From Mariniphaga sp963747515 (GTDB taxonomy: Bacteria; Bacteroidota; Bacteroidia; Bacteroidales; Prolixibacteraceae), in contig CAVVFN010000009.1 in the NCBI GenBank assembly GCA_963747515.1, positions 186,001-250,000 on the forward strand: a stretch of 64,000 nucleotides of DNA. The letters run 5' to 3'. This document shows positions 42,914-51,744 of the stretch, in pieces; within the stretch, counting starts at the first letter, position 1, and each line of letters opens with the position of its first letter. The translations under genes and the position numbers were made by a program. The notes beneath the pieces were generated by a model, which searched no databases, was not told the origin of the DNA, and was given only the letters and a program-made list of their open reading frames with translations.

Positions 42914-43798
42914 ATGGGTAAAATTCTGGAAAAATTAAAACAGGGGAAGGTACTGGTTTCCGACGGAGCATGGGGTACTTTTTTGCAGCAAAAGGGATTA
43001 AAGCCCGGTGAATGCCCGGAGGAATGGAACCTTACCCACCGGGAAGAGGTATATGATATTGCCAAAAGCTATATCAATGCCGGTGCCGATATGATAGAAA
43101 CCAATAGTTTTGGCGGCACTTCGTTTAAACTGAAAAGTTTTGGGCTGGGGGATAAGGTTTTTGAGCTGAATAAGGCGGCTGCTGAAATAAGCCGTAATGC
43201 TGCCGGCGATAAGTTTGTGCTGGGTTCGGTGGGACCTACGGGCAAGATTCTTATGATGGGCGATGTGACAGAAGAGGATTTGTATTATGCCTTCACTGAA
43301 CAGGTAAAGGGATTGGAGGCTGGTGGTGCCGATGCAATCATAATTGAAACCATGAGCGATCTCGATGAAGCAAGGATTGCAATTCAGGCGGCCAGAAAGA
43401 ATACAGGGCTCGAGGTTTTTTGTACAATGACTTTTGAAAAAACCCTTACGGGAGAATTTCGCTCCATGATGGGAGTTTCACCCACAGAGATGGTTCATGT
43501 GCTTGTGGATGCCGGTGCTGAATTGATAGGGGCAAACTGCGGCAACGGAATGGCCGGCATGGTGGGTATTGTGAAGGAAATACGCAGGGCAAATGATGAA
43601 ATTCCTATACTTGTGCATGCAAATGCAGGTATGCCGTTATATCAGGATGGAGAAACTGTATTTCCTGAAAAACCGGATGAAATGGCTTCTTTAGTACCTG
43701 AACTAATTCATGCAGGTGCCTGTATTATCGGTGGATGCTGCGGTACTACTCCTGAACACATAAAAAAAGTAAGGAAGGCAGCTGACAGCACAAAATGA
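42914..43798 (+). CDS. Homocysteine S-methyltransferase family protein
   Basis: This 294-residue pterin-independent Hcy-binding barrel begins VSDGAWGTFLQQKG. The Zn-binding cysteines are in GANCGNG and GGCCGTTPEH, as in MetH N-terminal and BHMT-type enzymes. It transfers a methyl group to homocysteine to form methionine; the neighbouring corrinoid protein makes methyl-cobalamin the probable donor (inference). Length equals a free-standing Hcy domain. It sits 68 bases downstream of the MtaA-like gene. Confidence 0.88.
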   Translation: MGKILEKLKQGKVLVSDGAWGTFLQQKGLKPGECPEEWNLTHREEVYDIAKSYINAGADMIETNSFGGTSFKLKSFGLGDKVFELNKAAAEISRNAAGDKFVLGSVGPTGKILMMGDVTEEDLYYAFTEQVKGLEAGGADAIIIETMSDLDEARIAIQAARKNTGLEVFCTMTFEKTLTGEFRSMMGVSPTEMVHVLVDAGAELIGANCGNGMAGMVGIVKEIRRANDEIPILVHANAGMPLYQDGETVFPEKPDEMASLVPELIHAGACIIGGCCGTTPEHIKKVRKAADSTK

Positions 43799-43804
43799 AG
43801 TGAG

Positions 43805-43851
43805 CATGAAAAATGCGATCAAGTCATTCTTTGATGATTAAAATTTTCATG
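43805..43851 (+). terminator. Possible hairpin between the methyltransferase and CobW-like genes
   Basis: CATGAAAA (43805-43812) pairs with TTTTCATG (43844-43851), with ATCAA/TTGAT paired inside. A T-rich stretch follows shortly after. It may be an attenuating or stabilising structure rather than a full terminator. Confidence 0.35.
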
Positions 43852-43894
43852 TGAATTCTTTTTAATAAAGATAAAAACAAACATTTTTAATTCT

Positions 43895-44788
43895 ATGAAA
43901 ATTCCTTTTCATATTGTTTCCGGTTTCCTGGGCAGTGGTAAGACAACTCTTCTGAAGCATGTCATTGAAACCTATTCGAAAAGGCTGAAGCTTGGAATCA
44001 TTCAGAATGAATTTGCACATTCGGGTGTCGATGGCGTGGAAATAAAAAATACCGGGAAGGATTTTCATCTGCTTGAAATTAATAAGGGTTCCGTTTTCTG
44101 TGTGTGCCTGCTGGGAGATTTTGCCCGTTCGCTTGAAAAATTCATAGATCAACATCACCCGGAGACACTGATTCTTGAAGCATCAGGTCTTGCCGATACA
44201 ACGGATGTTTCTGAAATGTTAACAACAGGCAGTCTTTCCGATAAGATTTATCTGGCTACCAATTGGTGTCTTGTCGATGCCCTGAATTTTTCGAGATCGG
44301 GATTGATGAGGCAACGTATGACCCACCAGGTACGAATGGCGGATGTGGTTTTAATTAATAAAATCGATTTGATGAAAGATGTCGGGCTGGTGGAGCAGGA
44401 AGTGAGAATGCTGAATCCATTTGCTGAAATAAGAAAAACCGTTTACTGCAATACAAATTATGAACTGGGGATTACACCGGTAAATAAATATTATCCCTCC
44501 CATTTGGTTCCTTTGGGAAGGCCTGCAGTGAACTCGATGGTAATAAAAAGTGGCAGAAAAACCACATCAGCAAAGGCGATAGAGTTTCTTAATCAATGGG
44601 CCCGACTGGCTTACCGCATTAAAGGCTATATTAATCTGAAGAACGGAAATAGTCTGGCAGTGCAGTGTGTTTATGATGATATAAACTGCAGAGAAATACC
44701 TGGAAGGTACTATTCTACAGAACTTATAGCTTTATCCGACAGGTTTTCACTTCATGATTGGAGCCGGTCCTTTAGAAGCATTACATAA
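43895..44788 (+). CDS. CobW/COG0523-family GTPase
   Basis: This 297-residue G3E GTPase has Walker A GFLGSGKTTL, IIQNEF, the switch region, EASGLAD, and NKID. The usual metal-binding GGCxCC loop appears as GSVFCVCLLG, so one cysteine is missing. COG0523 proteins insert or deliver metals (Co, Zn, Ni) or act in cobalamin metabolism. The position next to a corrinoid methyl-transfer operon suggests cofactor loading or reactivation of the corrinoid system (inference). Confidence 0.82.
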   Translation: MKIPFHIVSGFLGSGKTTLLKHVIETYSKRLKLGIIQNEFAHSGVDGVEIKNTGKDFHLLEINKGSVFCVCLLGDFARSLEKFIDQHHPETLILEASGLADTTDVSEMLTTGSLSDKIYLATNWCLVDALNFSRSGLMRQRMTHQVRMADVVLINKIDLMKDVGLVEQEVRMLNPFAEIRKTVYCNTNYELGITPVNKYYPSHLVPLGRPAVNSMVIKSGRKTTSAKAIEFLNQWARLAYRIKGYINLKNGNSLAVQCVYDDINCREIPGRYYSTELIALSDRFSLHDWSRSFRSIT

Positions 44789-44847
44789 GAAATATCAGCC
44801 AAACGATTCTTAGAAACAATTTAAATTACTTAAATTAGGCCGTTCTT

Positions 44848-44879
44848 TTTGGGGATAATTGGTGGTTCCGCTACTTTTG
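44848..44879 (+). promoter_or_regulatory. Promoter of the sdhCAB operon
   Basis: TTTG (44848-44851), 20 bases of spacer and TACTTTTG (44872-44879) match the Bacteroidota -33/-7 consensus exactly. The sdhC ATG follows 37 bases after the -7 box. This is the clearest promoter in the window. Confidence 0.75.
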
Positions 44880-44916
44880 TGCCAGAACTTAATATCAACA
44901 ACATAAATAACTTTTT

Positions 44917-45597
44917 ATGAGCAGTTTTCTTCGTGCTTCAATTGGGAAAAAATTCATCATGAGCATATCCGGATTGTTCCTGATATTGTTTCTTGCTGTT
45001 CACCTGGCAGTGAATCTTCTGCTGATCGTGGATGATAGCGGCGAACTTTACAATATAGGAGCCAATTTTATGGCTACAAACCAGGCTATTGAAATCATTG
45101 AGCCCTTGCTCGGGTTGGGTTTCCTGGTTCATATTCTGTGGTCATTTGTGCTGGAATATAACAACTGGAAGGCTCGTCCAGTTAAATACAATAAGAAGAA
45201 CAAGAGCGCAACCAGCTCTTGGGCATCGCGCAACATGTTGGTTCTGGGGGGAATTATCCTTGTTTTCCTGGTAATACATATTATCAACTTCTATTGGATT
45301 ATCAGATTTAATTCTCATGAAATGAATGAGGTAACCATCGATGGTGTGCAAATGGAGGACTCCTATTCCCTGGTGGCAGATTTATTCAAGTACAGTCTGG
45401 TTTACAATATTTTTTACATTCTTAGTGCTATACTCCTTGGGTTTCACCTTTCACATGGTTTCTGGTCTTCATTTCATACATTGGGCTGGAATAATGAAAG
45501 CTGGATGAACCGGCTGCAGGTTATAGGAAAATTTTATGCAGTGATTATTGCGGTTGGTTTTTCTATCATCCCACTGTATTTCTTCATTAAGTTTTAA
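44917..45597 (+). CDS. sdhC: Succinate dehydrogenase/fumarate reductase cytochrome b subunit
   Basis: This 226-residue membrane anchor has five helices of the single-subunit (type B, FrdC/SdhC-like) cytochrome b. The His residues in VHLAVNLL, VHILWSF, VIHIINFYW and FHLSHGFWSSFHTLG are placed to bind two hemes. It transfers electrons between quinone/quinol and the flavoprotein-iron-sulphur dimer. It is the first gene of a three-gene operon with a consensus promoter, followed 11 bases later by sdhA. Its direction (fumarate reduction or succinate oxidation) is not decidable from sequence. Confidence 0.93.
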   Translation: MSSFLRASIGKKFIMSISGLFLILFLAVHLAVNLLLIVDDSGELYNIGANFMATNQAIEIIEPLLGLGFLVHILWSFVLEYNNWKARPVKYNKKNKSATSSWASRNMLVLGGIILVFLVIHIINFYWIIRFNSHEMNEVTIDGVQMEDSYSLVADLFKYSLVYNIFYILSAILLGFHLSHGFWSSFHTLGWNNESWMNRLQVIGKFYAVIIAVGFSIIPLYFFIKF

Positions 45598-45608
45598 AAA
45601 ATCAGATT

Positions 45609-47549
45609 ATGAGCATATTAGATTCTAAAATACCTCAGGGGCCTTTAGCTGAAAAGTGGAGCAGGCATAAAACTGCCATTAAAGTCGTGAGTCCTGCTAA
45701 TAAAAGAAAACTTGAAATAATTGTTGTAGGAACCGGTCTGGGAGGTGCTTCTGCTGCTGCTTCACTTGCTGAACTGGGATATAAAGTAAAGGCATTCTGT
45801 TATCAGGACAGTCCGCGCCGGGCACATTCCATCGCGGCACAGGGTGGAATAAATGCTGCCAAGAATTATCAAAACGACAACGATTCAGTATACAGGCTTT
45901 TTGTAGATACTATAAAAGGTGGCGATTACAGGTCGCGGGAGGCGAATGTTTTTCGACTGGCAGAAGTTTCAAATAACATTATTGACCAGTGTGTCGCTCA
46001 GGGAGTGCCTTTTGGACGTGAATATGGAGGTCTTCTTGCCAACCGTTCTTTTGGCGGAGCTTTAGTGAGCCGCACATTTTATGCCCGTGGGCAAACTGGC
46101 CAGCAACTTTTATTGGGGGCTTATCAGGCATTAAACCGGCAAATTGCATCAGGTAATGTGGAGATGTATACACGCAACGAAATGCTCGATGTAGTACTTA
46201 TTGACGGTAAAGCACGTGGAATCATTACCCGGGACCTGATTACCGGAAAGATCAGACGCTTTGGAGCTCATGCAGTGGTTGTGGCATCAGGAGGGTACGG
46301 TAATGTGTTCTTTTTATCGACAAATGCCATGGGAAGTAACGGTTCAGCAGCATGGCAGTGTTATAAAAAAGGTGCATATTTTTCCAATCCGTGTTTTGTA
46401 CAGATTCATCCAACCTGCATCCCTGTTCATGGGGACCAACAATCGAAACTGACTCTTATGTCGGAGTCTTTGCGTAATGATGGTCGGGTGTGGGTCCCAA
46501 AAGATAAAGCAGTGGCTGAAAAGCTGCGAAAAGGCGAAATTGGTCCCAACGACATACCTGAAGAAGAACGTGATTTTTACCTCGAGCGAAGGTATCCTTC
46601 TTACGGAAACCTTGTTCCGCGTGATGTGGCTTCAAGAGCTGCCAAGGAACGTTGCGATGCGGGTTATGGTGTGAATGCAGAAGGTAAGGCAGTATACCTC
46701 GATTTTAAATATTCTATTGAGCGGCTGGGCAGAAAGGTTATAGAAGCACGTTACGGAAACCTCTTCCAGATGTATGAGAAAATTACAGACGTGGATCCCT
46801 ATATGGAACCTATGATGATTTATCCGGCCATCCATTATTCCATGGGCGGCACCTGGGTCGATTACAATCTGATGACTACCGTACCGGGATTGTATTCTAT
46901 TGGAGAAGCCAATTTCTCAGATCATGGTGCAAACAGGCTGGGAGCCTCTGCCTTAATGCAAGGGTTGGCCGACGGATATTTTGTTCTGCCTTATACCATT
47001 GGCGATTATCTGGCCGACGAAATAATGGTGCCAAAAACCGATACCAAATCCCCGGAATTCGAGGCAGCGGAAAGGGCCGTTACACAACGAATTGAAAAGT
47101 TATTCAATATAAAAGGGTCCCAACCGGTTGATTATTTCTATAAAAAACTTGGGCAGATTATGTGGGATTATGTGGGTATGTCTCGCAATGCTGAAGGTTT
47201 AAAAAAAGCAATAAAACTCATCCGGGAAGTTCGTGAAGCATTTTGGAATGATGTTAAAATAACCGGCGAGCCCAATAATATGAACCCTGAACTTGAGAAG
47301 GCTGGTCGTGTAGCCGATTTCTTTGACATTGGCGAACTGATAGCACGCGATGCACTCGACCGGAATGAATCGTGCGGAGGCCATTTCAGGGAAGAATCGG
47401 TTACTGAAGACGGAGAAGCCAAACGCAATGATGAAAACTTTACTTACGTTTCTTGCTGGGAATTTAAAGGTGAAGTTCAGGAACCGGTACTTCATAAGGA
47501 AGATTTGGTGTTCGAGAATGTTAAACTTACACAGAGAAGTTATAAGTAG
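45609..47549 (+). CDS. sdhA: Succinate dehydrogenase/fumarate reductase flavoprotein subunit
   Basis: This 646-residue flavoprotein has the FAD Rossmann motif VVGTGLGGASAAASL near residue 40. AHSIAAQGGINAAKN carries the covalent FAD histidine. HPTCIP, SRAAKERC, MGGTWVDYNL and GANRLGASALMQG follow. It catalyses succinate/fumarate interconversion at the inner membrane. Length and motifs match the Bacteroidota type-B enzyme. It is the second gene of the operon, after sdhC by 11 bases. Confidence 0.95.
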   Translation: MSILDSKIPQGPLAEKWSRHKTAIKVVSPANKRKLEIIVVGTGLGGASAAASLAELGYKVKAFCYQDSPRRAHSIAAQGGINAAKNYQNDNDSVYRLFVDTIKGGDYRSREANVFRLAEVSNNIIDQCVAQGVPFGREYGGLLANRSFGGALVSRTFYARGQTGQQLLLGAYQALNRQIASGNVEMYTRNEMLDVVLIDGKARGIITRDLITGKIRRFGAHAVVVASGGYGNVFFLSTNAMGSNGSAAWQCYKKGAYFSNPCFVQIHPTCIPVHGDQQSKLTLMSESLRNDGRVWVPKDKAVAEKLRKGEIGPNDIPEEERDFYLERRYPSYGNLVPRDVASRAAKERCDAGYGVNAEGKAVYLDFKYSIERLGRKVIEARYGNLFQMYEKITDVDPYMEPMMIYPAIHYSMGGTWVDYNLMTTVPGLYSIGEANFSDHGANRLGASALMQGLADGYFVLPYTIGDYLADEIMVPKTDTKSPEFEAAERAVTQRIEKLFNIKGSQPVDYFYKKLGQIMWDYVGMSRNAEGLKKAIKLIREVREAFWNDVKITGEPNNMNPELEKAGRVADFFDIGELIARDALDRNESCGGHFREESVTEDGEAKRNDENFTYVSCWEFKGEVQEPVLHKEDLVFENVKLTQRSYK

Positions 47550-47597
47550 AAATAGTACTGAGTACAAAGAAATATACTCACTTCTAATTTTAAAAAT

Positions 47598-48359
47598 ATG
47601 GCCGATAAGATTCTTAAAAAATTAAATATAAAGGTGTGGCGGCAAAAGAATGCAGCCGATAAAGGTCGTTTCGAGACTTATACCATAGAAAATATTTCCG
47701 GGGGTTCGTCCTTCCTTGAAATGCTGGACATTCTGAACAACAAGCTGATTTTGGAAGATAAAGATCCCATTGCATTCGATCACGATTGCCGGGAGGGTAT
47801 CTGTGGAACCTGCAGCCTGTTCATCAATGGAAGAGCACATGGACCGGATGAAGATATAACAACCTGTCAGCTGCATATGCGTAAATTTAAAGACGGCGAA
47901 ACCATTATCATTGAACCTTGGCGTGCTGCATCTTTCCCGGTTATTAAAGATCTGGCAGTTGATCGTACTGCATTTGAGAAAATACTGCAGGCAGGAGGAT
48001 TTGTATCCGTTAGTACCGGAGGTGTCCCCGACGCCAACTCCATTCCTGTTTCTTACGAAGATGTGGAAGCGGCGATGGATGCAGCTTCTTGTATCGGATG
48101 CGGAGCCTGTGTGGCAGCTTGTAAAAATTCATCGGCCATGTTGTTTGTGGCAGCTAAGGTATCTCACCTGGGTAGATTGCCACAAGGTAAGGTGGAAGCA
48201 AAAAAACGTGCCCGCAGTATGATAGCCAAAATGGATGAACTGGGTTTCGGGGGTTGCACCAATACCCGCGCCTGCGAAGTGGAGTGCCCGAAGAACATTT
48301 CAATTACGCATATAGCAAGGCTGAACAGGGAATACCTTACAGCAAGGTTTTCAGAATAA
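47598..48359 (+). CDS. sdhB: Succinate dehydrogenase/fumarate reductase iron-sulphur subunit
   Basis: This 253-residue iron-sulphur protein has the [2Fe-2S] ligands in CREGICGTCSLFING and a later CQLH. The clusters of the C-terminal domain are bound by CIGCGACVAACKNS and CTNTRACEVECPKN. It carries electrons from the flavin to the quinone site. It is the last gene of the operon and is followed by a strong terminator 20 bases after its stop. Confidence 0.95.
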   Translation: MADKILKKLNIKVWRQKNAADKGRFETYTIENISGGSSFLEMLDILNNKLILEDKDPIAFDHDCREGICGTCSLFINGRAHGPDEDITTCQLHMRKFKDGETIIIEPWRAASFPVIKDLAVDRTAFEKILQAGGFVSVSTGGVPDANSIPVSYEDVEAAMDAASCIGCGACVAACKNSSAMLFVAAKVSHLGRLPQGKVEAKKRARSMIAKMDELGFGGCTNTRACEVECPKNISITHIARLNREYLTARFSE

Positions 48360-48378
48360 ACTGAGTTTTAAAAACATT

Positions 48379-48412
48379 AAAAAAGTCTTCTCCTAAATTG
48401 GAAGACTTTTTT
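48379..48412 (+). terminator. Intrinsic terminator of the sdhCAB operon
   Basis: AAAAAGTCTTC and GAAGACTTTTT form an 11-bp stem with a ten-base loop, ending in a run of T on the plus strand. Confidence 0.85.
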
Positions 48413-48615
48413 TTTACCTGTAAATCAAATAAGGCAAGGTGATTTAATCTGTTTTATTGCCAAAACCATATTGGTAATTTTATTCTTAAATGATGTTAAA
48501 TCCACTGTTAAAAAACGTTTGATTAGAACTTTAGATTATAATTTTCCCATATTTTTGAATGATATTCAAGTTATAAAAGCAATATCAGAAGAATAGTTTA
48601 AACGTAAGCAGTAAT

Positions 48616-49326
48616 ATGACACCAGGAAAGTCCATACGGAGAATGGTAATTATTTGTTTTACTCTGTTGTGGTATAGTCATTTATTATTTGCACAAACAG
48701 AAGTCCTGCCTTTACATTATGAACTGGATTCCATCCGGTTAAAGAAGTACCATTTAAACGATAATTTATCTAATTTACCCCTTCCAGGTATGGTTGAAAA
48801 CAGGTTTTTCAACACGGCATCTTCTGAAATAAATAATCTTCAATACGTTTATCAATTCAGAAATAAGCAGCTGCCTAAAACATTTTTGATTTCATTTAAT
48901 GAATCTAAAACAGTTTTACCAGGTTTGGGTACCATTGAACATTTTACAAATCAATTAAGATGGCATCCAGGAAGAAATTTTACGATTGACTTTAAATCTG
49001 GATTAGCTATTCAAAACACAATCATGAATCCTTATGTTCCTAATTATCAGCTCAGTTTCAGGGCTTCTGTTGAATATTTTTTTAATGATTGGCTAAGCGC
49101 TTATTTATACGCTCAGTATATAAGCAAACCCCTCAACAGGTCAGCTACTTACTTTGACCCATTTATGAGCAACAATCCTTTGTTTTTGCAAAATGAAGTT
49201 GGCGCCGGATTAAAAGCCAATTTCAATAAAACGCATATAGGTCTTGAAGTTTATTCTATGCCTGGACAGGATTTTAAATCGGTAAGGTTAAAACCTGCAA
49301 ATTCCAGAATAACTATTGGGTTTTGA
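48616..49326 (+). CDS. Putative outer-membrane beta-barrel protein
   Basis: This 236-residue protein has a signal peptide (about 1-26, ending LFAQ). Alternating hydrophobic and aromatic strands begin near residue 95 (FLISFN, FTIDFKSGLAI, LSFRASVEYFF, LSAYLYAQYIS) and it ends in a C-terminal Phe (RITIGF), typical of a small outer-membrane barrel. No family name is recognised. It stands alone after the sdh terminator, converging with metG; its stop lies 55 bases from the metG end. Confidence 0.6.
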   Translation: MTPGKSIRRMVIICFTLLWYSHLLFAQTEVLPLHYELDSIRLKKYHLNDNLSNLPLPGMVENRFFNTASSEINNLQYVYQFRNKQLPKTFLISFNESKTVLPGLGTIEHFTNQLRWHPGRNFTIDFKSGLAIQNTIMNPYVPNYQLSFRASVEYFFNDWLSAYLYAQYISKPLNRSATYFDPFMSNNPLFLQNEVGAGLKANFNKTHIGLEVYSMPGQDFKSVRLKPANSRITIGF

Positions 49327-49380
49327 TAGCTGTTTAATTTCATTAATTTCTTTTTTCGATAAAGGGAAGAAAATGGATAT

Positions 49381-51414
49381 TTATTTCACTTCCGAACCAT
49401 TTTTAACTTTCTGGTCGGGCGACACTATTGACAAGGTACCGTCGGCATTTTCGGCACATAGAATCATACCCTGCGATTCGATGCCTTTTAGTTTTTTCGG
49501 CTCAAGATTTACCAGGACAGATACCTGCTTCCCGATTAAATCAGCAGGTTCATAATATTCTGCTATGCCCGATACAACTGTTCTCTTGTCAAAACCGGTA
49601 TCAATTTTCAGCTTTAGCAACTTTTTTGTTTTAGGTAATCTTTCTGCCTCCAATACCGTACCTACCCGGATATCCATTTTACCAAAATCATCAAATTCAA
49701 TGTTGTTTTTTACAGGATGGGCTTTGGCAACTTCCACCTTATTGGCCTTTTTTGTATTTAAAAGCTTTTGCAGCTGTGCTTCAATAACATGATCCTCCAC
49801 TTTTTCAAACAGCAGTACGGGTTGGTTCACCTTATGTCCTGAAGATAATAAATTAGCAGAACTCAGCTTTTCCCATTCCTGTTTGTTCAAATTGAGGATT
49901 ACCCTTAATTTTTCCATGCTGAATGGCAGGAACGGTTCAAGGATAATGGTAAGACTGGCTGTAATCTGCAGGCACACGTTCAAAATAGTTTTAACCCGTT
50001 CGGGATTGGTTTTGAATAATTTCCACGGCTCCTCGTCGGCCAGGTATTTGTTGCCCAGCCGCGCTAAGTCCATGGCATTTTTAAGGCCTTCTCTGAAGCG
50101 AAAGCTGTCGAGGCTTTTTTCTACATCGGCTTTAATTGCAGAAATGGCAGCAAGAGTTTCCCTGTCGTAATCCGAAAGGCCACCCCGTTCAGGCACCTGG
50201 CCATCAAAGTATTTGTGGGTAAGCACCAGTGCCCGGTTCACAAAATTTCCCAGCACAGCCACAAGCTCATTATTGTTGCGTGCCTGAAAATCCTTCCAGG
50301 TAAAATCATTGTCTTTGGTTTCGGGAGCATTTGCAATAAGAACATATTTCAAAACATCTTCCTTCCCGGGAAGTTCCTGAAGATATTCATGCAGCCATAC
50401 TGCCCAGTTGCGTGAGGTGGAAATTTTATCATTTTCAAGATTCAGAAATTCATTCGCAGGCACGTTTTCAGGAAGGTTAAAAGTCCCTTCAGCTTTCAGC
50501 ATACTTGGAAATATGATGCAGTGAAATACAATATTATCCTTTCCAATAAAGTGAATTAAGCGGGTTTCGGGATCTTTCCAATAGGTTTCCCATTCCGGAG
50601 TGAGTTCCTTTGTTGCCGAAATGTATCCGATTGGCGCATCGAACCACACATACAATACTTTTCCTTCGGCTCCTTCAACTGGTACTGGAACTCCCCAGTC
50701 GAGATCACGGGTGAGAGCTCGCGGCAGCAAGCCACTGTCGATCCATGATTTACACTGACCGTAAACATTGGGTTTCCATTCCTTATGACCCTCCAGTATC
50801 CATTCTCTGAGCCAGGGTTCATACTCATTGAGCGGCAGGTACCAATGTCTGGTTTCTTTTAGCACCGGTTGGTTTCCGCTTATCATGGAAGTTGGATTAA
50901 TCAGCTCTGTAGGGCTTAATGATGTGCCGCAACTTTCACACTGGTCGCCATATGCCTTTTCAAATCCGCATTTGGGGCAGGTGCCAATGATGTATCGGTC
51001 GGCCAGAAACTGATTGTTTTCTTCATCGTAATATTGTTCGGATACTTTTTCAATGAATTTTCCCTCATTGTAGAGCTTTTTGAAAAATTCAGAAGCCGTA
51101 TCATGATGAATTTTCGAGCTGGTACGTGAATAGACGTCGAAGGATATGCCAAAATCGCTGAACGATTTTTTGATGATTTTGTGAAACCTGTCTACCACAT
51201 CCTGTGGCGTTACTCCTTCATTTTTGGCTTTTAAGGTGATGGGAACTCCATGCTCATCTGAACCTCCAATTAGCAGTACATCCTCATTTTTAAGACGCAG
51301 GTAACGTGCATAAATATCGGCTGGAACATATACGCCGGCCAGATGTCCGATATGAATTGGCCCATTGGCATATGGCAGGGCTGTAGTAATTAAAGTCCGT
51401 TTATACTCAACCAT
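49381..51414 (-). CDS. metG: Methionyl-tRNA synthetase
   Basis: This 677-residue class I aminoacyl-tRNA synthetase has the HIGH motif (PIHIGHLAG), the Zn knuckle pairs CPKC and CESC, and a KMSKS-type loop reading KISTS. A C-terminal tRNA-binding OB domain (DFGKMDIRVGTVLEAERLPK, about residue 574 onward) is fused, as in many bacterial MetG proteins. It charges tRNA-Met. Expression likely starts at a minus-strand -7 box at 51458-51465. Confidence 0.97.
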   Translation of the reverse strand: MVEYKRTLITTALPYANGPIHIGHLAGVYVPADIYARYLRLKNEDVLLIGGSDEHGVPITLKAKNEGVTPQDVVDRFHKIIKKSFSDFGISFDVYSRTSSKIHHDTASEFFKKLYNEGKFIEKVSEQYYDEENNQFLADRYIIGTCPKCGFEKAYGDQCESCGTSLSPTELINPTSMISGNQPVLKETRHWYLPLNEYEPWLREWILEGHKEWKPNVYGQCKSWIDSGLLPRALTRDLDWGVPVPVEGAEGKVLYVWFDAPIGYISATKELTPEWETYWKDPETRLIHFIGKDNIVFHCIIFPSMLKAEGTFNLPENVPANEFLNLENDKISTSRNWAVWLHEYLQELPGKEDVLKYVLIANAPETKDNDFTWKDFQARNNNELVAVLGNFVNRALVLTHKYFDGQVPERGGLSDYDRETLAAISAIKADVEKSLDSFRFREGLKNAMDLARLGNKYLADEEPWKLFKTNPERVKTILNVCLQITASLTIILEPFLPFSMEKLRVILNLNKQEWEKLSSANLLSSGHKVNQPVLLFEKVEDHVIEAQLQKLLNTKKANKVEVAKAHPVKNNIEFDDFGKMDIRVGTVLEAERLPKTKKLLKLKIDTGFDKRTVVSGIAEYYEPADLIGKQVSVLVNLEPKKLKGIESQGMILCAENADGTLSIVSPDQKVKNGSEVK

Positions 51415-51744
51415 GTTGATTTTTATCTTGAAAAATTGATTTCTTTTATAAAAAATACAAAGATAGTGGAAATTTTTTGGTCACTCCTTGGCAGATGCTT
51501 AGAGATTGATTTTAATAATAAAGAAATGTAAAATCGCATCAGAATTATAATCTGATCTTTTTTGATACTATATAAAATTAACCTTATTGTGATACTCCCA
51601 TCAAATATTGATTTTTATTGATTTCTTCCACTCACTGAATATTGCAGCCGTATTTAAAAGGATGTAATAATATATATCCTATAATTGGTGGAAAATTCAT
51701 TTTACCTATTTTTGCTGACAAACTATTATAAATAATAAAGCAGT
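51415..51744. promoter_or_regulatory. Divergent promoter region of metG and the GH140-like gene
   Basis: For metG, CAAAGATA at 51458-51465 is TATCTTTG on the minus strand. For the plus-strand gene, TTG at 51685-51687 and TATTTTTG at 51707-51714 are 19 bases apart, a good Bacteroidota promoter. The gap of 330 bases holds no gene. Confidence 0.6.
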
